Assembly: GCF_041146395.1 (NCBI RefSeq)
Contig: NC_091001.1
Span: forward strand, 105,298,965 to 105,362,964
Direction of reading: 5' to 3'
DNA length: 64,000 nucleotides
From: Eulemur rufifrons
Taxonomy: Eukaryota; Chordata; Mammalia; Primates; Lemuridae
Under the pieces are notes generated by a model, which worked only from the letters and a program-made list of their open reading frames with translations, did no database searches and had not been told where the DNA came from. This document shows, piece by piece, positions 23,619 through 35,802 of this stretch; the stretch's first letter is position 1, and the number at the start of each line of letters is the position of its first letter. Made by a program: the position numbers and the translations under genes.

Positions 23619-24389
23619 GTCAGCAGTGGGGCTCCAAATGGTGAGCAGCTGGGCGGGAGGTGATGGAGCGCCCTAGAGAGGCACAATGTGATCTCTTCCT
23701 CAGGAGTCAGCCTCTCCTACCACGCCAGAATATCACACAGTGTTTGGTGAGCTTGGATTCTGGGAGGGGTGGAGTTCCTCGTGGAGCTGTCACAAGAAAG
23801 GGACAGAAAGACAGGGACAAGAGTGGAGACTGTCTGGCACTGCTCTGGATTCATCCACGTCCACAAACTGAAATTTATTTGATTCTCCACATGATATCTT
23901 GTTTCTATATAGTATCTCACACATCTGTCACTAAACATAGCATCACACACACCCCACATACCATTAAATATGGTATCTTATATATGTGCGTGTGCATTAC
24001 ATATTTATCTAGATATTTATTTTGCTATGAAAGTCAATGTTTACTTAGGGTGAATAAAAACACAACTAATTACAAATTTTAAAAGACTAGCAAATACCTC
24101 AACATCACATATTTTGCTTTTGCTTAGTTACAAAGACTTGTGACCAGGTGAACTCTTTGCTAGCTCCTTCCACACTCCCCTTTGAGCTTTAGAAAAAATT
24201 AGTACCAGCGAGGAGAAACTTAAGTTTTTCATTAGTTCCATGGTGTATTAATTATCTATTGCTGGGTAACAAATTACTCACCCCCCATTTAGCTACTTGA
24301 AACAGCAAACATTTAGTACCCTACACAGTTTCTTAGGGTCTGTTTGTACTAAATTGCAAAGCCTATTTGAACCCTGGACTAGTGGATTC
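23619..24389. other. Intergenic DNA, mostly unassigned
   Basis: No gene is supported. Positions 23640-23880 are GC-richer than their surroundings but show no recognisable exon or repeat. Around 24240-24345 the phrase 'attaattatctattgctggg' then 'taacaaattactca' resembles an ancient LTR-type repeat that I cannot name. Confidence 0.4.
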
Positions 24390-24800
24390 CAAAATCTGTG
24401 TACTTACCTGTGACCTCTGTAGCCCCCAGCACTTCCTGCTCACTCATCCCTCCCTGACCTTGTGCAAACTCTTTTCCCTGCCTGGAACCCTCCTGTCCTT
24501 TCTTACATGTCTACCTGGCAAATGGCAACTGACACTCAGTCTGATTCCTTCCTCCTTTGTGGGATCTCATTAAATTCTCTGGGCTGACGGGAGTTTTCTT
24601 TCCTCTAAACTCTAAACTCTGACTTTCCCCCCATTTAGCAAACTTCTTACAGTATTTTAATTGCTTAGCTGTTTTCAAGGTAGACTATCAGTTGCTTGAA
24701 TGCAGGGACCATTTTTTTTCCGTGCCCAAATCCACAGTAGCTGGCAAAGCCCTGATGTGAGGTCGACACCTAGTAAAGGGTTGTTGTGTGAATGAGTGGA
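24390..24800 (+). repeat. L2 LINE 3' region
   Basis: 'tgcctggaaccctcctgtcc', 'ttgcttgaatgcagggacca', 'cagtagctggcaaagccctg' and 'ttgttgtgtgaatgagtgga' follow the order of the L2 3' end. It is diverged, with an internal gap near 24580-24650. Confidence 0.65.
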
Positions 24801-25105
24801 CTGCCCTGGATTTTGAGAGGCAGGGCTCATTTCTAAGGCCATATACCCGTTGATTTGTGGATGATTAACATTTAGTTAATGATCATAGCAGATCACTGAG
24901 GCCACAGGGAGTCAGCTCCCTTCTGGTGAAATTTGCTTTGTCTAGAGAAAGGCACTGGGCAAGTTAACCATCGGTGAACCAGTGACGGTACACTGCCTGC
25001 TTTATGTGGATAACAACTGTGTTCAGCGGATTGATACTGCACTCAGAATGCCTTCATGCCAATAGAATCCACAGAACATAGAAGCTTTATCAAGTGAGTT
25101 GCATT
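24801..25105. other. Intergenic DNA, nothing recognised
   Basis: No gene or repeat that I can name. Confidence 0.5.
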
Positions 25106-25420
25106 GTTAGAAATGCAGACTCTTGGGCTCCACTCCAGACCTGCTGAATCAGAGCCTGCACCCTAACAAATCCCCCAGGGATGTGTGTGCACATGAAAAT
25201 CTGCGAAGCACTGATCTCTAGTAACCGCCACACAGCAAGCACCACTGGAATTCCAAACAGGGAGAAAGTAGTAGGAGCTGGGGCGATCAGAGAGCACAGC
25301 TTGGAGGTGGTAGAACTTGAGCTGATCTTTTATGAGATTATGGTAGAACTCCTATGAGGAGATGTTCAGAATTCCCCTGGGCAGTGAGGAGCAAGGGAAA
25401 CGTATGAGGAAGAGTGGACG
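25106..25420 (+). repeat. Inverted duplication, left arm (contains MER5-like DNA)
   Basis: The reverse complement of this arm is present at 25865-26153 at high similarity, roughly 85-90% by eye. The left part (25106-25220) resembles the MER5 hAT transposon ('tccagacctgctgaatcaga', 'aacaaatcccccagggatg'). The rest (25240-25420) contains 'attccaaacagggagaaag' and 'tagaacttgagctgatctt', which occur in both arms and partly resemble old L2 sequence. The arm pair is longer than either repeat alone, which argues for a local inverted duplication. Confidence 0.85.
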
Positions 25421-25627
25421 AATGTGCGGGCAGCCAGAGCCCCAGGGTGTGTTATCCAGCCCACTGCGTTTTGAAGCTACTTGCTCAGTAAGTGAATCTC
25501 AGGTGGCAGAGTCAGCACAGGTATGTTAGGAGGTTCCAGCTGTCTGTTACCCCCACAAGCACCCATCTTTTCCAGATGCCATTGTATATACTCATTCTAA
25601 CCATTTTCTTCTTTCTTTTTGTAAATT

Positions 25628-25644
25628 GAAATACTTCATGTGGG
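25628..25644 (+). repeat. Target-site duplication, left copy
   Basis: The 17 bases 'gaaatacttcatgtggg' recur exactly at 25734-25750 on the other side of a short L1 tail. Confidence 0.93.
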
Positions 25645-25733
25645 GTGGGGCAAAGGCGATATATGTAACCTAAATATTTTTACCCCCGTAATATGCTGAA
25701 ATAAAAAAATAATAAATAAATAAATAAATAAAA
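25645..25733 (+). mobile_element. Tiny LINE-1 3'-end insertion
   Basis: Only 89 bases of L1 were inserted: a G-rich remnant, the L1 terminal block 'acctaaatatttttaccccc' then 'gtaatatgctgaaataaaa', and an (AAAT)n tail. The perfect 17-base duplication shows a recent, extremely 5'-truncated L1 insertion. It sits in the spacer between the two inverted arms. Confidence 0.9.
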
Positions 25734-25750
25734 GAAATACTTCATGTGGG
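25734..25750 (+). repeat. Target-site duplication, right copy
   Basis: Exact partner of 25628-25644, directly after the A-rich tail. Confidence 0.93.
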
Positions 25751-25864
25751 ACTATAACCTAAGGCATAGAAAGGAAAATTCCAAACATTCTTCTCCAGGT
25801 ACCCCTTGCCTTGGGCAGAATGGTTTGCTCTCTGTTCCTGAACCACCTGCGTTGCTTCCGGCTT

Positions 25865-26153
25865 GTCTGCTCTTCCTCATATATTTCCCTTGCTCCTCAC
25901 TGCCCAGGGGAATTCCAAACATCTCCTTATAGGAGTTCTACCATAATCTCATAGAAGATCAGCTCAAGTTCTACCACCTCTAAGCTGTGCTCTCTGATCA
26001 CCCCAGCTCCTACTACTTTCTCCCTGTTTGGAATTCCAGTGGTGCTTACTGTGTAGTGGGTACTATAGATCAGTCCTTCACAGGGGGATTTGTTAGGGTA
26101 CAGGTTCTGATTCAGCAGGTCTGGAGTGGGGCCTGGGATTCTGCATTTCTAAC
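25865..26153 (-). repeat. Inverted duplication, right arm (contains MER5-like DNA)
   Basis: This is the reverse complement of 25106-25420, about 26 bases shorter because of a gap in the MER5-like part. MER5-like sequence continues past the arm to about 26200 ('gttgctggtctaaggaccac') but is not matched beyond the left arm's start. This defines the duplication edge. Confidence 0.85.
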
Positions 26154-26494
26154 AAGCTTGCAGATGGCACCCTTGTTGCTGGTCTAAGGACCACACCTGA
26201 ATAATGAGGGTATAGACTTCTTGGTCTTGATTGTTTTCCTCCCTCTCTTTCTTCATCCTATAAGTATTTACTAGAGTCCTTCTATATTTTATGCTTAGTG
26301 TTATGTGCTAGTATTGAAGAGGTAAAAACTATCTTTTAATAACATTATACTTTTAATTGCAATTTTGTTCATTTATTTACATATTTGTAATTTTACTGAT
26401 ATTTAGATGTACAATTGTTTTTCTTTTCTTCTCGACCAGTTGTAACCTCCTTGAAGGTTGACAACCAGTTGCAACCTCCTTGAAACCTAAGTAG
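26154..26494. other. MER5-like end and unassigned DNA
   Basis: The first 45 bases look like the outer part of a MER5 element on the minus strand. The rest is unassigned; 26400-26490 contains a short near-repeat of 'ccagttg' and 'aacctccttgaa' about 40 bases apart. Confidence 0.4.
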
Positions 26495-26700
26495 TATTTT
26501 GTAGTGAAAAGAACACATAAACTGAAATCAACAAACCTAGGCTCAAATTCCTGTTCCACCTCTTATTTATTACATGTGGTATTTGGGCAAATTTCTTAGT
26601 CTCTGAAGCTCGGTGTGATCATCTGAAAAGTGGGGAGAACAGTTGCTGTGGATGTGGGATGAGATGCTGCTTGCAAAGTGCCTGGCATAGGGTTTAACTC
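26495..26700 (-). repeat. MIR SINE fragment
   Basis: 'ctaggctcaaattcctgttc', 'tttcttagtctctgaagctc' and 'gcaaagtgcctggcatag' follow reversed MIR order. Confidence 0.65.
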
Positions 26701-27189
26701 CTCTGGGTCTGGACGGTGGCCAGTCCTCCCCACCTGCTGGAGACTGATTAGTCCTGGACATCATGGGAGTTCAGGTTCAGGCCAGGTTGGGCAGAGTGTC
26801 AGGGGTCAGTGCCTGAGAGACATTATTTCCTTTTCCTCTGGTTCTTATTTTGAAATTTCAGTTGAAAGATTTAATGATATACTGGATAATGCTTGCATTT
26901 TTATTGTTTTTAAATTTTATTTAAGACATGCTTTGAAATTCCCATTTTAAACTATGAGGAAAGATGGTTGATATGGTAACTGAGCTTTAAGAAAAAACAT
27001 GCATTTTATATATTGAGAGAAAAAGAAAAAGCTACTATATGTTTTTTTATGCCAGTAAATTTACCACTCAATTCTGCTTCAATTTCAATCCCTTTAAAAA
27101 TTCTAATGTCACTTGAGTTTTCTTTTAATTTAGAAAGAATGAAGGAATCATTTGGAAAAGTTTAAAACCTCAGAGAATTTTCATGGGAC
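26701..27189. other. Intergenic DNA, nothing recognised
   Basis: No gene and no repeat that I can name. Confidence 0.5.
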
Positions 27190-27370
27190 AGAGGATAGGA
27201 CCCTGGCCTGCTATGGAAAAGCAGATCTGTGTTTTAGTCCTAACTTTTACAAAGACTTACGGTGTGATCTTCATAAAAATTACTTTTAATATATTAATGT
27301 CTAGGCTGTGTTTCCTTATTATAAAATGCATGGGTCAGACTAAATGACCCATAAGATCTTTTTCTGCTTA
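27190..27370 (-). repeat. MIR SINE fragment
   Basis: A 'tgtgttttagtcctaac' block, 'tgtttccttattataaaatg' and 'gactaaatgacccataag' fit a reversed MIR of the MIR3/MIRb type. Subfamily is uncertain. Confidence 0.55.
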
Positions 27371-27741
27371 AAAAAAAAAAGCCAACCATGATTCTTACTA
27401 ATTTAGTTACAAGTATTGGGGATCAGAAAACTTCAGTCAAGTAAAACAATTTCTTTATAAGTTTTACAAATGAATAGTGTAAATGAGATTATAAAGAGGA
27501 ATGTTTAAAATGCTTGAGAGAACACTTTTAAGCAATTTGAAGCACTTGAGGAGCACGGATTTAGGTAGAAAAAAATTGATTGGCTAATTGCAAACTGTTC
27601 TTAACTACTCATTCATGCATGCTGGAAAACACACTCTGCTTAAATTGAGTCCCTGTATATTCTTGACAAGAGTAAAAGTACACTTTGTTGAAAAAAAAGC
27701 TATCTACAATTTGCATTTGTTTTGCTCATTCAGCTTGTGAC
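27371..27741. other. Intergenic DNA, nothing recognised
   Basis: No gene or named repeat. Confidence 0.5.
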
Positions 27742-27843
27742 CAGTATCACATGATGGTTGAGGGCCCAGACATTTCTAGATACAGCTTTGAGCAGTATCA
27801 CATGATAGTTGAGGGCCCAGACATTTCTAGAAGCAGCTGGTTA
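27742..27843 (+). repeat. 51-bp tandem duplication
   Basis: Two head-to-tail copies start at 27742 and 27793, each opening with 'cagtatcacatgat'. The first 40 bases of each differ at one position ('ggttgag' against 'agttgag'). The unit may derive from a MIR fragment. This is recent, judged by the near identity. Confidence 0.9.
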
Positions 27844-30039
27844 ACTGTACTCACCTCAAAGGAAAGCTCTGAAGAATAAGTGTACTATTATATTTAGAAT
27901 GTTGCCTGGTGCATAGTAGAGGTTCAATAATTGTTACATTATTATGATGGCTTTATTTTAGTGGTTTGCTTTAAGGATGATCTATAATCTTGCATTGATC
28001 TACAATCTTATATTCATAACAGGTTTTATCCTTAAAATGTCCATTGCCTGTTCAAGTTGCTTGCCTTATTGAAGTTTTTATTGGGAGGTCACAGTATGTG
28101 ATGGGAAGAAAAGTGACATGGAGACAAGCAAGTGTCACTTTGGCCAAGTCAACTCTATCGTGGGTCTTACTATTTTCATCTATAAATAAGACGGTGGGTT
28201 GAGTTTGATTAGCTCTGCCTGCTTGGGGTTCATGGCCTTTTGAGTTTGAAATATATGCAAAATTATATGCTAAATACTGTACATAAGCATTTTTCTAGGG
28301 TGAATATCTATACCATTCATCAGTCTCTCTAAAGGATCCGTGAAGAGTCAAGAACCTCCCATAGCAATGATCTTCAGCTTCCTTTGGCTCTGCAGTTCCA
28401 TAGCTACAGAACATTGGGATTTTGGTGACATCACCCAGGGAAACAGATTTTCTAGGGAAATTGATAATGGAATCCCTTTCCTGGAGAAATAATAATGAGA
28501 AAAGAAAACCTAGTATTTATTGACAATTCCTTCTGGCAATAAGAAGAGCAAGGATGAATAAAGGACAGACTTTCCACTGACAGATGACCCAGCTTTTCCC
28601 TGCATTTCAGTGAGACAAACGCTATCCACCCAGTTTTTTGGAATATTTGTGTTATCTTGACAGTTCTTATTCAAGATTTCAACATGCTTACTATATAGAA
28701 TGATTACATTCACAATATTTTTGGGTGTCATTCTAGATTTTTCTAACAAGATAGAAGAGTGCAGAATTGTAGCTTTAGTCCCATTCCTAATGGCTGTATG
28801 TTGTTAATCAGGTGAAGTTCTCTTCACTGGCTGTGTTATGACTGGGTCCTTCCCCATGGAAGGAGGTGTGAAGAGGGATCTGACCAGGATCAGGACTGAG
28901 TTCTGGGCCAGGGATAATAGCAGGGATTTTGAGAATCAATAAACTTGGGGCTGAAAGAAAGTAAGAGGAGACATTCTTGAGCTGAGAAGAGTGGTAACAG
29001 CAAATCCAGAGGGGACAGGGTTGGTGTCAGGACCAAGTAGTGAAGAGATTGATGTCAGACAGTACTATCAGTCAGCATCCCATGATATATACTCTGCAAA
29101 ATGGGAATGAGAGCTACCTTTCATGCTGTGAAAATTATCAGGCCCTCTTAATTTTATACGGTTTCTTTCTGACAACCCATGTATCAACACTACAGGTAGC
29201 TCTAGTGGTTTGTAAGAGCGTCCACGTTCCAGACCCCACAGAGGGTGCTCACATAACTGACCTGGCCTGGCCACTTGTGCCCAAAGGGCATGGCTGTAAG
29301 AGGTGAAGGGACCATCGTGTCGGGGGCCAATTCTGTTCAGACTCCATCCTTTAAGAGCTGCTGCTTCTTCTGAATAACAAGACTAACACCAATGTATCCA
29401 ATCCTTCCATGCCTTTCTTCTTAAAATTTCCTAAATAGTTCTTTACTTTGGGGCTTTTAAAAAGGCAATGAGAAATAAGTAGAGAAGAACTTACCCAATA
29501 TAATGGTATGTATCATTTATAATTATTAAGTTATATATAAATAGGTAAAGAATATTACAAACTATATGACTTTCACTTGATGGTAATACTGTTAACTATT
29601 GAACACTCTTTGCTAGGGAACTGGCTGGAAAGATATTTGTCCATGACTTGGTCCTACTGGGATCTTCTACTTCTTGATCTAGTTTAAGTCTCTGAAATCC
29701 TCTCGATTACTTTTGCATCTTGTGCTTTTCCATGATCCACACCAAACCATTTTGGGCTAGTCAGTAATTTCACACTTCTTGTGATACATACGTCATAGCT
29801 GGCCTTTACTTTTTTGTAACATTTTGCTATTGCTATTAACTTTGCTATTTTCTGTTGTACAAAAGAGCCAACTAGAAATCCTCGAACTTTTGAGGCAGAT
29901 GCCAGTCTCTGATTATGCAGATATGCCAGCTGTAAAACTCATTCTTCTGGTCTGCTGGGGTTGGAAGTGTCCTATAGGCAGAGTAGGATTTGCAGAGAGA
30001 AAATAATTGTTACATGGGATTTACCTAGAAAAGTCTTTT
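27844..30039. other. Long stretch without recognised genes or repeats
   Basis: A MIR-like scrap lies at about 27890-27960 ('gttgcctggtgcatagtaga'). The rest has no reading frame of note and no repeat family I can name. GC is a little higher than in the L1-rich parts. Confidence 0.5.
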
Positions 30040-30330
30040 ACTCCTTCCTCATTCAGTCACAAACCTGTCCTGAGCATCTGATGTGTCCCAGGCACTCAGG
30101 TGGCATCTGGAAATAAATTCTAAGTCACCCCTGCTCTCAAGGAGCACGAGGTCTAGTGGGAAGAAAGACAGTAAAAAGAAACAATTACATTTCAGGGGAG
30201 AAGGGTTATGATTCTGGGAGGCACCAGAAGCTGTGGAGTCCAGAGGAATGGCATAGGGACCAGCTTAAGTTGTTACACTTGATCTTAGTCTTGAAGAATG
30301 AGTAAGAATTTTCTAGGTAAAAAAGTATGG
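30040..30330 (-). repeat. L2 LINE 3' region
   Basis: 'ctgagcatctgatgtgtccc' then 'ctgctctcaaggagcacgag' is the reversed L2 3' end; 'gtcttgaagaatgagtaaga' continues it. Diverged. Confidence 0.65.
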
Positions 30331-30724
30331 GATAGGAAAAGCCATTTCAGGTAGGAAATGTAGATGTTCAAAGACCTAAAAATACAGAAACATTTCAAGT
30401 TCTGTACCATGGGAGCAGAGAGTTCTTTATGGCTCCTTCTTGGTGTCACTTCCAAGCATCCTCAGCAGCTGCCCTGGCCACTTCTGGACTCATTTCCCTA
30501 CATTGGGTGCCTTGTAGAAGTTTAGCAGTGAGATCCTCGTGTGTCCTTCATACTTGACAGGAGGATGAGTGTGAGATAAAAACTTTACTATGTCATACTT
30601 GACACAGTAAAGACAGTCACAAATTAATCACATGATTACACAGCATTTCCTACTCACTGTATGTAAAGATTTTATTTTCAGGGCTGTATATATAATTTCT
30701 GTTGAGAGAGACATGCTGAGAAGA
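30331..30724. other. Intergenic DNA, nothing recognised
   Basis: No gene or named repeat, apart from an L2-like continuation to about 30380. Confidence 0.45.
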
Positions 30725-30960
30725 ATGGGAAGAAAACAAAAACTGGAGCCAGAAGACCTGAGAATGAATCCTGACCCTCCTATAACTTAACCATGATTCT
30801 GGGCAACTCACTTGATTACTTTGAATCTCAGTTTCCTGCAGAATTATGATTAATAACATCAACTATTATTGGATTATTGAAAAGATTAAATGAGATGGAA
30901 GATGCTGATAGAATTTCGAAGGATTAGAATGTACTAATGATGATTGTTATTACTACAAAT
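30725..30960 (-). repeat. MIR SINE
   Basis: 'tgggcaactcacttgattac', 'gaatctcagtttcctgcag' and 'aaaagattaaatgagatgga' are in reversed MIR order. A CA microsatellite (30959-30977) follows at its end. Confidence 0.75.
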
Positions 30961-31489
30961 CACACACACACACACACCTTCATATGTGCTCAGTGTGCTT
31001 CAGGATAAATCAGAGTTTTTGGGAGGAAAATAGCTTGAGTAACTTTTTGAAGGAGGGTGAGAAGACAGCTCATTGGACATGAAGTAGGAGGTGATTTCAA
31101 GAGAAATCATGGTCTCATGGTGCTGGTGGACAGGGCTGAGTGAGATTTGAGCTCTGCCCAATCAGACAGATGGAGCAGGGACAAGTGGGAGGCTGAGTGG
31201 GAGTGTGTGAGGGGAAGTGGTGACAGAGTCCTGAGGCCGGGACATGTGAGCTCTGTGGGTGGGAAAAGCAGTGGGAGGAAAGAACAGTAGGAAAATGGGC
31301 TCAGAGATGTTTAGAGCAGGAAAGAATGCTGGAGAATACTAAACTTCACGCCTTCACCCTCCTGGTGAGAAAATTATGTTCCTGAGAGGTTAAGTAATTT
31401 GTTCCTAGTCATCACCACAGGCAGTTGCAGAACCGAGATTCCAACCTGGAAATCATAGCTTTTAGTTTTCTTGTTTTTACCACTTCTTT
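30961..31489. other. Microsatellite, unassigned DNA and a MIR piece
   Basis: A CA run ends at 30977. Positions 31340-31460 look like a plus-strand MIR ('ctgagaggttaagtaatttg', 'gcagaaccgagattccaac'). The part 30980-31335 is purine-rich and unassigned. Confidence 0.5.
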
Positions 31490-34078
31490 TTTGTTTTATT
31501 TTCATTTTTTAATTTCAGAATATTAATTAAAGGGGTACAAGTGTTTTTGTTACATGAGTATCTTATAGATTGCTTACATCAGGGCTTTTGCTTTGCCCAT
31601 CACCAGAATAGTGTTCATTGTACCCAACAGGTAAGTTTTTATCCCACACCCACCCTCCTGCCCTCCCCTCTTCTTGGTTTCTCATGTCCTTTATATCGCT
31701 TTGTGCCTGTGTATACCCATCTCTTAGCTCCCACTTATTAGTGAGAACACATGGTGTTTGTTTTTTCATTCCTGGAATACTTTACTTAGGATAATGTTCT
31801 CCAGTTCTATCCATGTTGCTGCAAAGGACATTACTTCATTCCTTTTTGTGGCTGAGTGGTATTCCATCGTATATGTAGACCACATTTTCTTTATCTACTC
31901 ATAAATTGAAGGGCACTTAGGGTGATTCCACATCTTTGCAATTGTGAAGAGTGCTGCAATAAACATTCTAGTGCAGGTGTATTTTTGATAAAATGACTTC
32001 ATTTACTTTGGGTAGATACCCAGCAGTTAGATTGCTGGACTACATTTATTTCTTTGAGTAATCTCCATACTGTTTTCCATAGAGGTTTTACTAATTTGCA
32101 GTCCAACCAACAGTATGTAAGCATTCCTTTCTCTCTGCATCCATGCCTACATCTATTGTTTTTTGAATTTTTAATAATGGACATTCTGATAGGGGTAAGG
32201 TGGTATCTCATTATAGTTTTAATTTGTATTTCTCTGATGATTAATGATGTTGAGCATTTTTTTCATATGATCATTGGTCATTTGTCTATCTTCTTTCAAA
32301 AAACTTCTGTTCATGTATTTTGCCCACTTTTTGATGTTTTCTTTTTTCTTGATGATTTGTTTGAGTTCTTTGTAAATTATGGATATCAGTCCTTTGTTGG
32401 ATGTATATTTTGTGAATATTTTCTCCCATTCTGTAGGTTGTCTGTTTACTCTGTTGATTATTTATTTTGCTGCGCATAAGCTTTTTAATTTAATCAAGTC
32501 CCATTTATTTATCTTTGTTGTTGCTGTAATTACCTTTGGGTCTTAGTCATAAATTCTTTGCATAGGCCAATGTCTGAAAGAGTTTTTCTATGTTTTCTTC
32601 TAGAATTTTTATGATTTCAAGCCTTACATTTAAGTCCTTAATCCATCTTGAATTAATTTTTGTATTTGGTGAAAGATAGGGGTCCTGTTTCATTCTTCTG
32701 CATGTGGCTATACAATTTTCCCAGCACCATTTATTGAGTAAGACTTCCTTACCCTAGAGTATGTTATTGTCTGCTTTGTTGAAGATCAGCTGGTTGTAGG
32801 AAGATTGTTTTATTTCATTTCTGGGTTCTCTATTTTGTTCCATTGGTCTATGTCTCTACTTTTATACCAGTACCATGCTGTTTTGGTTATTATACCCTCG
32901 TAGTATAATCTAAAATCTGGTAATGTGATCCCTTCAGATTTGTTCTTTATACTTAAGATTCCTTTGGCTATTTGACTCTTTTTTTTGTTTCCAATGAAGC
33001 GTAGGATTATATTTTCTATATCTGTGAAATGTGATGCTGGTGTTTTGATGGAAATTGTATTGAATCTGTGAATCGCTGGGGCAGTATGGACATTTTAATG
33101 ATGTTGATTCTATGAATCCATGAGCAGGGGATGTTTTTCCATTTGTTTGTGTCTTCTGTGATTTCCTTCATCAGTGTTTTATAGTTCTCCTTGTAGAGGT
33201 CTTTAACCTCGTTTGTTAAATGTATTCCTAGGAATTTTATTTTCTTTGTAGCTATTGTGGATAGTATTGAGTCCTTGATTTGATTCTCTGCTTGACTATA
33301 ATTAGTATATAGAAATGCTACTGATTTGTATACATTGATTTTGTAACCTGAGACTTTGCTGAATTTATCAATTCCAAGACTCTTTTGATGGAGTCTTTAG
33401 GGTTTTCTGGATATAAGAACATACCATCAGCAAACAAGGATAATTTGATCTCCTCTTTCCAGATTTAGATGCCCTTTATGTCTTTCTCTTGCCTGATTGC
33501 TCTGGCTAGGACTTCCAGTACTATGCTGAATAGATGTGCTGACAGTGGGCAACCTTGTCTTGTTCTAGTTGTTAGGGGAAATGCTTTCAACTTTTCTGTA
33601 TTCAGAATGATATTGGCTGTGTCATATATGGCTTTTCTAATTTTGAAGTATGTTCTTTCTATACCTAGTTTGTTGAGGATATTTATCCTAAAAGGGTGCT
33701 AGATTTCATTGAATGCTTTTTCTACATCTATTGATATGATCATGTGGTCTTTGTTTCTGTTTCTGTTTATGTGGTAAATCATGTTTCTTGGTTTGTGTAT
33801 ATGTTAAACCATCCTTGCATCCTGGGATGAAACCCACTTGATCATGGCAGATTATTTTTTTAATGTGCTGTTGAATTTGGTTTCCTAGTATTTTGTTGAG
33901 GATTTTTGCATCTATGTTCATAAGGGATATTTTTCTGTAGTTTTATTTTTTTGTTGTATCTTTTCCTGGCTTTGGTATCAGGATGATACTGGCTTTATAG
34001 AATGAGGTGGGGAGGATTCCCTCTTTCCCGGTGTTATAGAATAATTTCTATAAGATAAATACCAGTCTTCTTAATGTG
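31490..34078 (-). mobile_element. LINE-1 fragment, minus strand, 3' part only
   Basis: Seen on the plus strand it opens with a T-rich tail and 'tttcagaatattaattaaag', a diverged form of the L1 end found at 18001. It runs through the reversed 3'UTR and ORF2, and stops near 34078 within the reverse transcriptase region. Short open pieces keep L1 features: 31999-32211 has the cysteine-rich C-terminus (CRHGCREKGMLTYCWLDCK), and 33706-33921 has DQVGFIPG. Frameshifts and stops make it inactive. It is younger than the 6087-12515 copy, judged by clearer matches, but much older than 18225-23406. No target-site duplication was found. Confidence 0.88.
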
Positions 34079-34151
34079 CTCTCCTGAAGGAAACTATGAG
34101 TCCCTATTCAATCCTAATCATAATAACTTCAGAGAATAAATTTAACACAAG

Positions 34152-34175
34152 CATATATGTGTATGTATGTGTGTG

Positions 34176-34206
<31 letters not shown>

Positions 34207-34207
34207 T
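34152..34207 (+). repeat. (TG)n (TA)n microsatellite
   Basis: A mixed TG and TATG tract passes into 13 TA units. Confidence 0.93.
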
Positions 34208-34289
34208 TGCTTATGTTAATTCCTGTTTGGTTCACCTTTCTAACATTTACATGTATCAGAAATTTTTCTGTCCACCTCCTTCATTGAAT

Positions 34290-34600
34290 TGTTTATTCAC
34301 AAGTTTATTTATTCACTAATTCTGACACACTTTTATTAAGGTTTCCAATATTCTGGGCACTACATATAGCAATAGGGATTGAAAGATAAACAGGACCCTG
34401 TCCTTAGCTTCAAGGAACATGTCATCTCTTATAGAAGACAGACAAACAGACATATGCAATTTGTATGGTGAGTAGGCACAATGAGGGGACAAGTCAGTTG
34501 TGAAATATGTGAGGGGACATTTCAGAGGTAATAATTTTTAAACTGGGACTTAAAGAGAAACTAGGAGTTTTCCAGGTAGAGGCAGAGGATGGAGGTAAGT
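34290..34600 (-). repeat. L2 LINE 3' region
   Basis: 'cacaagtttatttattcact', 'ggcactacatatagcaatag' and 'caggaccctgtccttagctt' give the reversed L2 3' end. The match continues in weak form to about 34600. Confidence 0.6.
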
Positions 34601-35029
34601 GTTGAGTAATGAATACACCACATAAGTGACGTGCAAAAGTCTTCATGGCTGCAAGGCAGAGAAATTCTTTCCCTGAAAACATATGATAATATTATGAGAG
34701 AGCAACACTGATGTGAGTTTTGGGGAAGCATTCTGTCTCAACTATGTAAAAGGTGACTTAATGAAAAGGATAAATGACAAACATTTTTAAACACAGAACA
34801 AATCATCTCTTCTATCCTCAAGAACGAAGCTAATTATTGTATGGTGTCACTTCTACTTTATGAATCCCTGCCAGATGGGATTCTGCTTGTGACTTTTTCT
34901 GCTTCATTCAGGCGTGGGAAGAAGACTTTCACAGGATGAGTTCTTTTCCCGCTTGTTAAACTTTGGCAGCTACGACTGGCTCCACATCTGCAGAGTTCTG
35001 TTTCATAACAATGATATTGTTTCTGCAAA
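34601..35029. other. Intergenic DNA, nothing recognised
   Basis: No gene or named repeat. Confidence 0.45.
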
Positions 35030-35767
35030 AATGAAGTGATATTTATTGATCTCTGGGGATGCAGAGATAAATATAACATGATCTCTGCTCCGCAGGAGTA
35101 CACAGTCATGTAGGGAAGACAGACACGAGGCAAAACACACATAAGATGGTGGGGTATGGTCTACTGGAAGTATGGAGTGATAAGGAGACACAGCTGGGAG
35201 TGGCTTGTGTTCCTAAGAATGAATTTTGAAGAATGAGTAGGAGTCAGATAGTCAAATAAGGGGAGGAACCTCTTCCTCATAGAAGAAAGAAAAAATGCCT
35301 GGAAATCTGGACCAATATAGGGTCTTACAAGGAGATGGATGGGAGATTAAAATGCAAGGTACAGCTGAGGCAGGAAGAGAGCAGTGTCAAGAAACCTTCT
35401 AAGTCCAAAGGAGTTTAGGCTTTATCTTGTGATATTGGGAGACCCATTGAAAATTTTAAAGCAAAGAGTGATCAGAATAGGTTTTAGTTTCAGAAGAATC
35501 ATTTTGGCTTCAGCAGAGGGAAATAAATGGAGAGGGGAAATATTAAAGGTAGGAAGATCAGTTGTCCACCTGTTGCAACCACCTTGGCAAGAGATAAAGG
35601 CAAACTGAATTAGGATGTAAAAATGGTAGGATTTAGTTACCAATTGTGTGAGGAGTTGGAGGGTGTGGGAGGAGTTTAGTATGGCTCAAAGATTTCTAGT
35701 TTCATTGACTGTGTAGTCATGCTGCTGTACAAGTACTACAGAAGGAAAAGCTAGTCTGGGATGTGGG

Positions 35768-35802
<35 letters not shown>

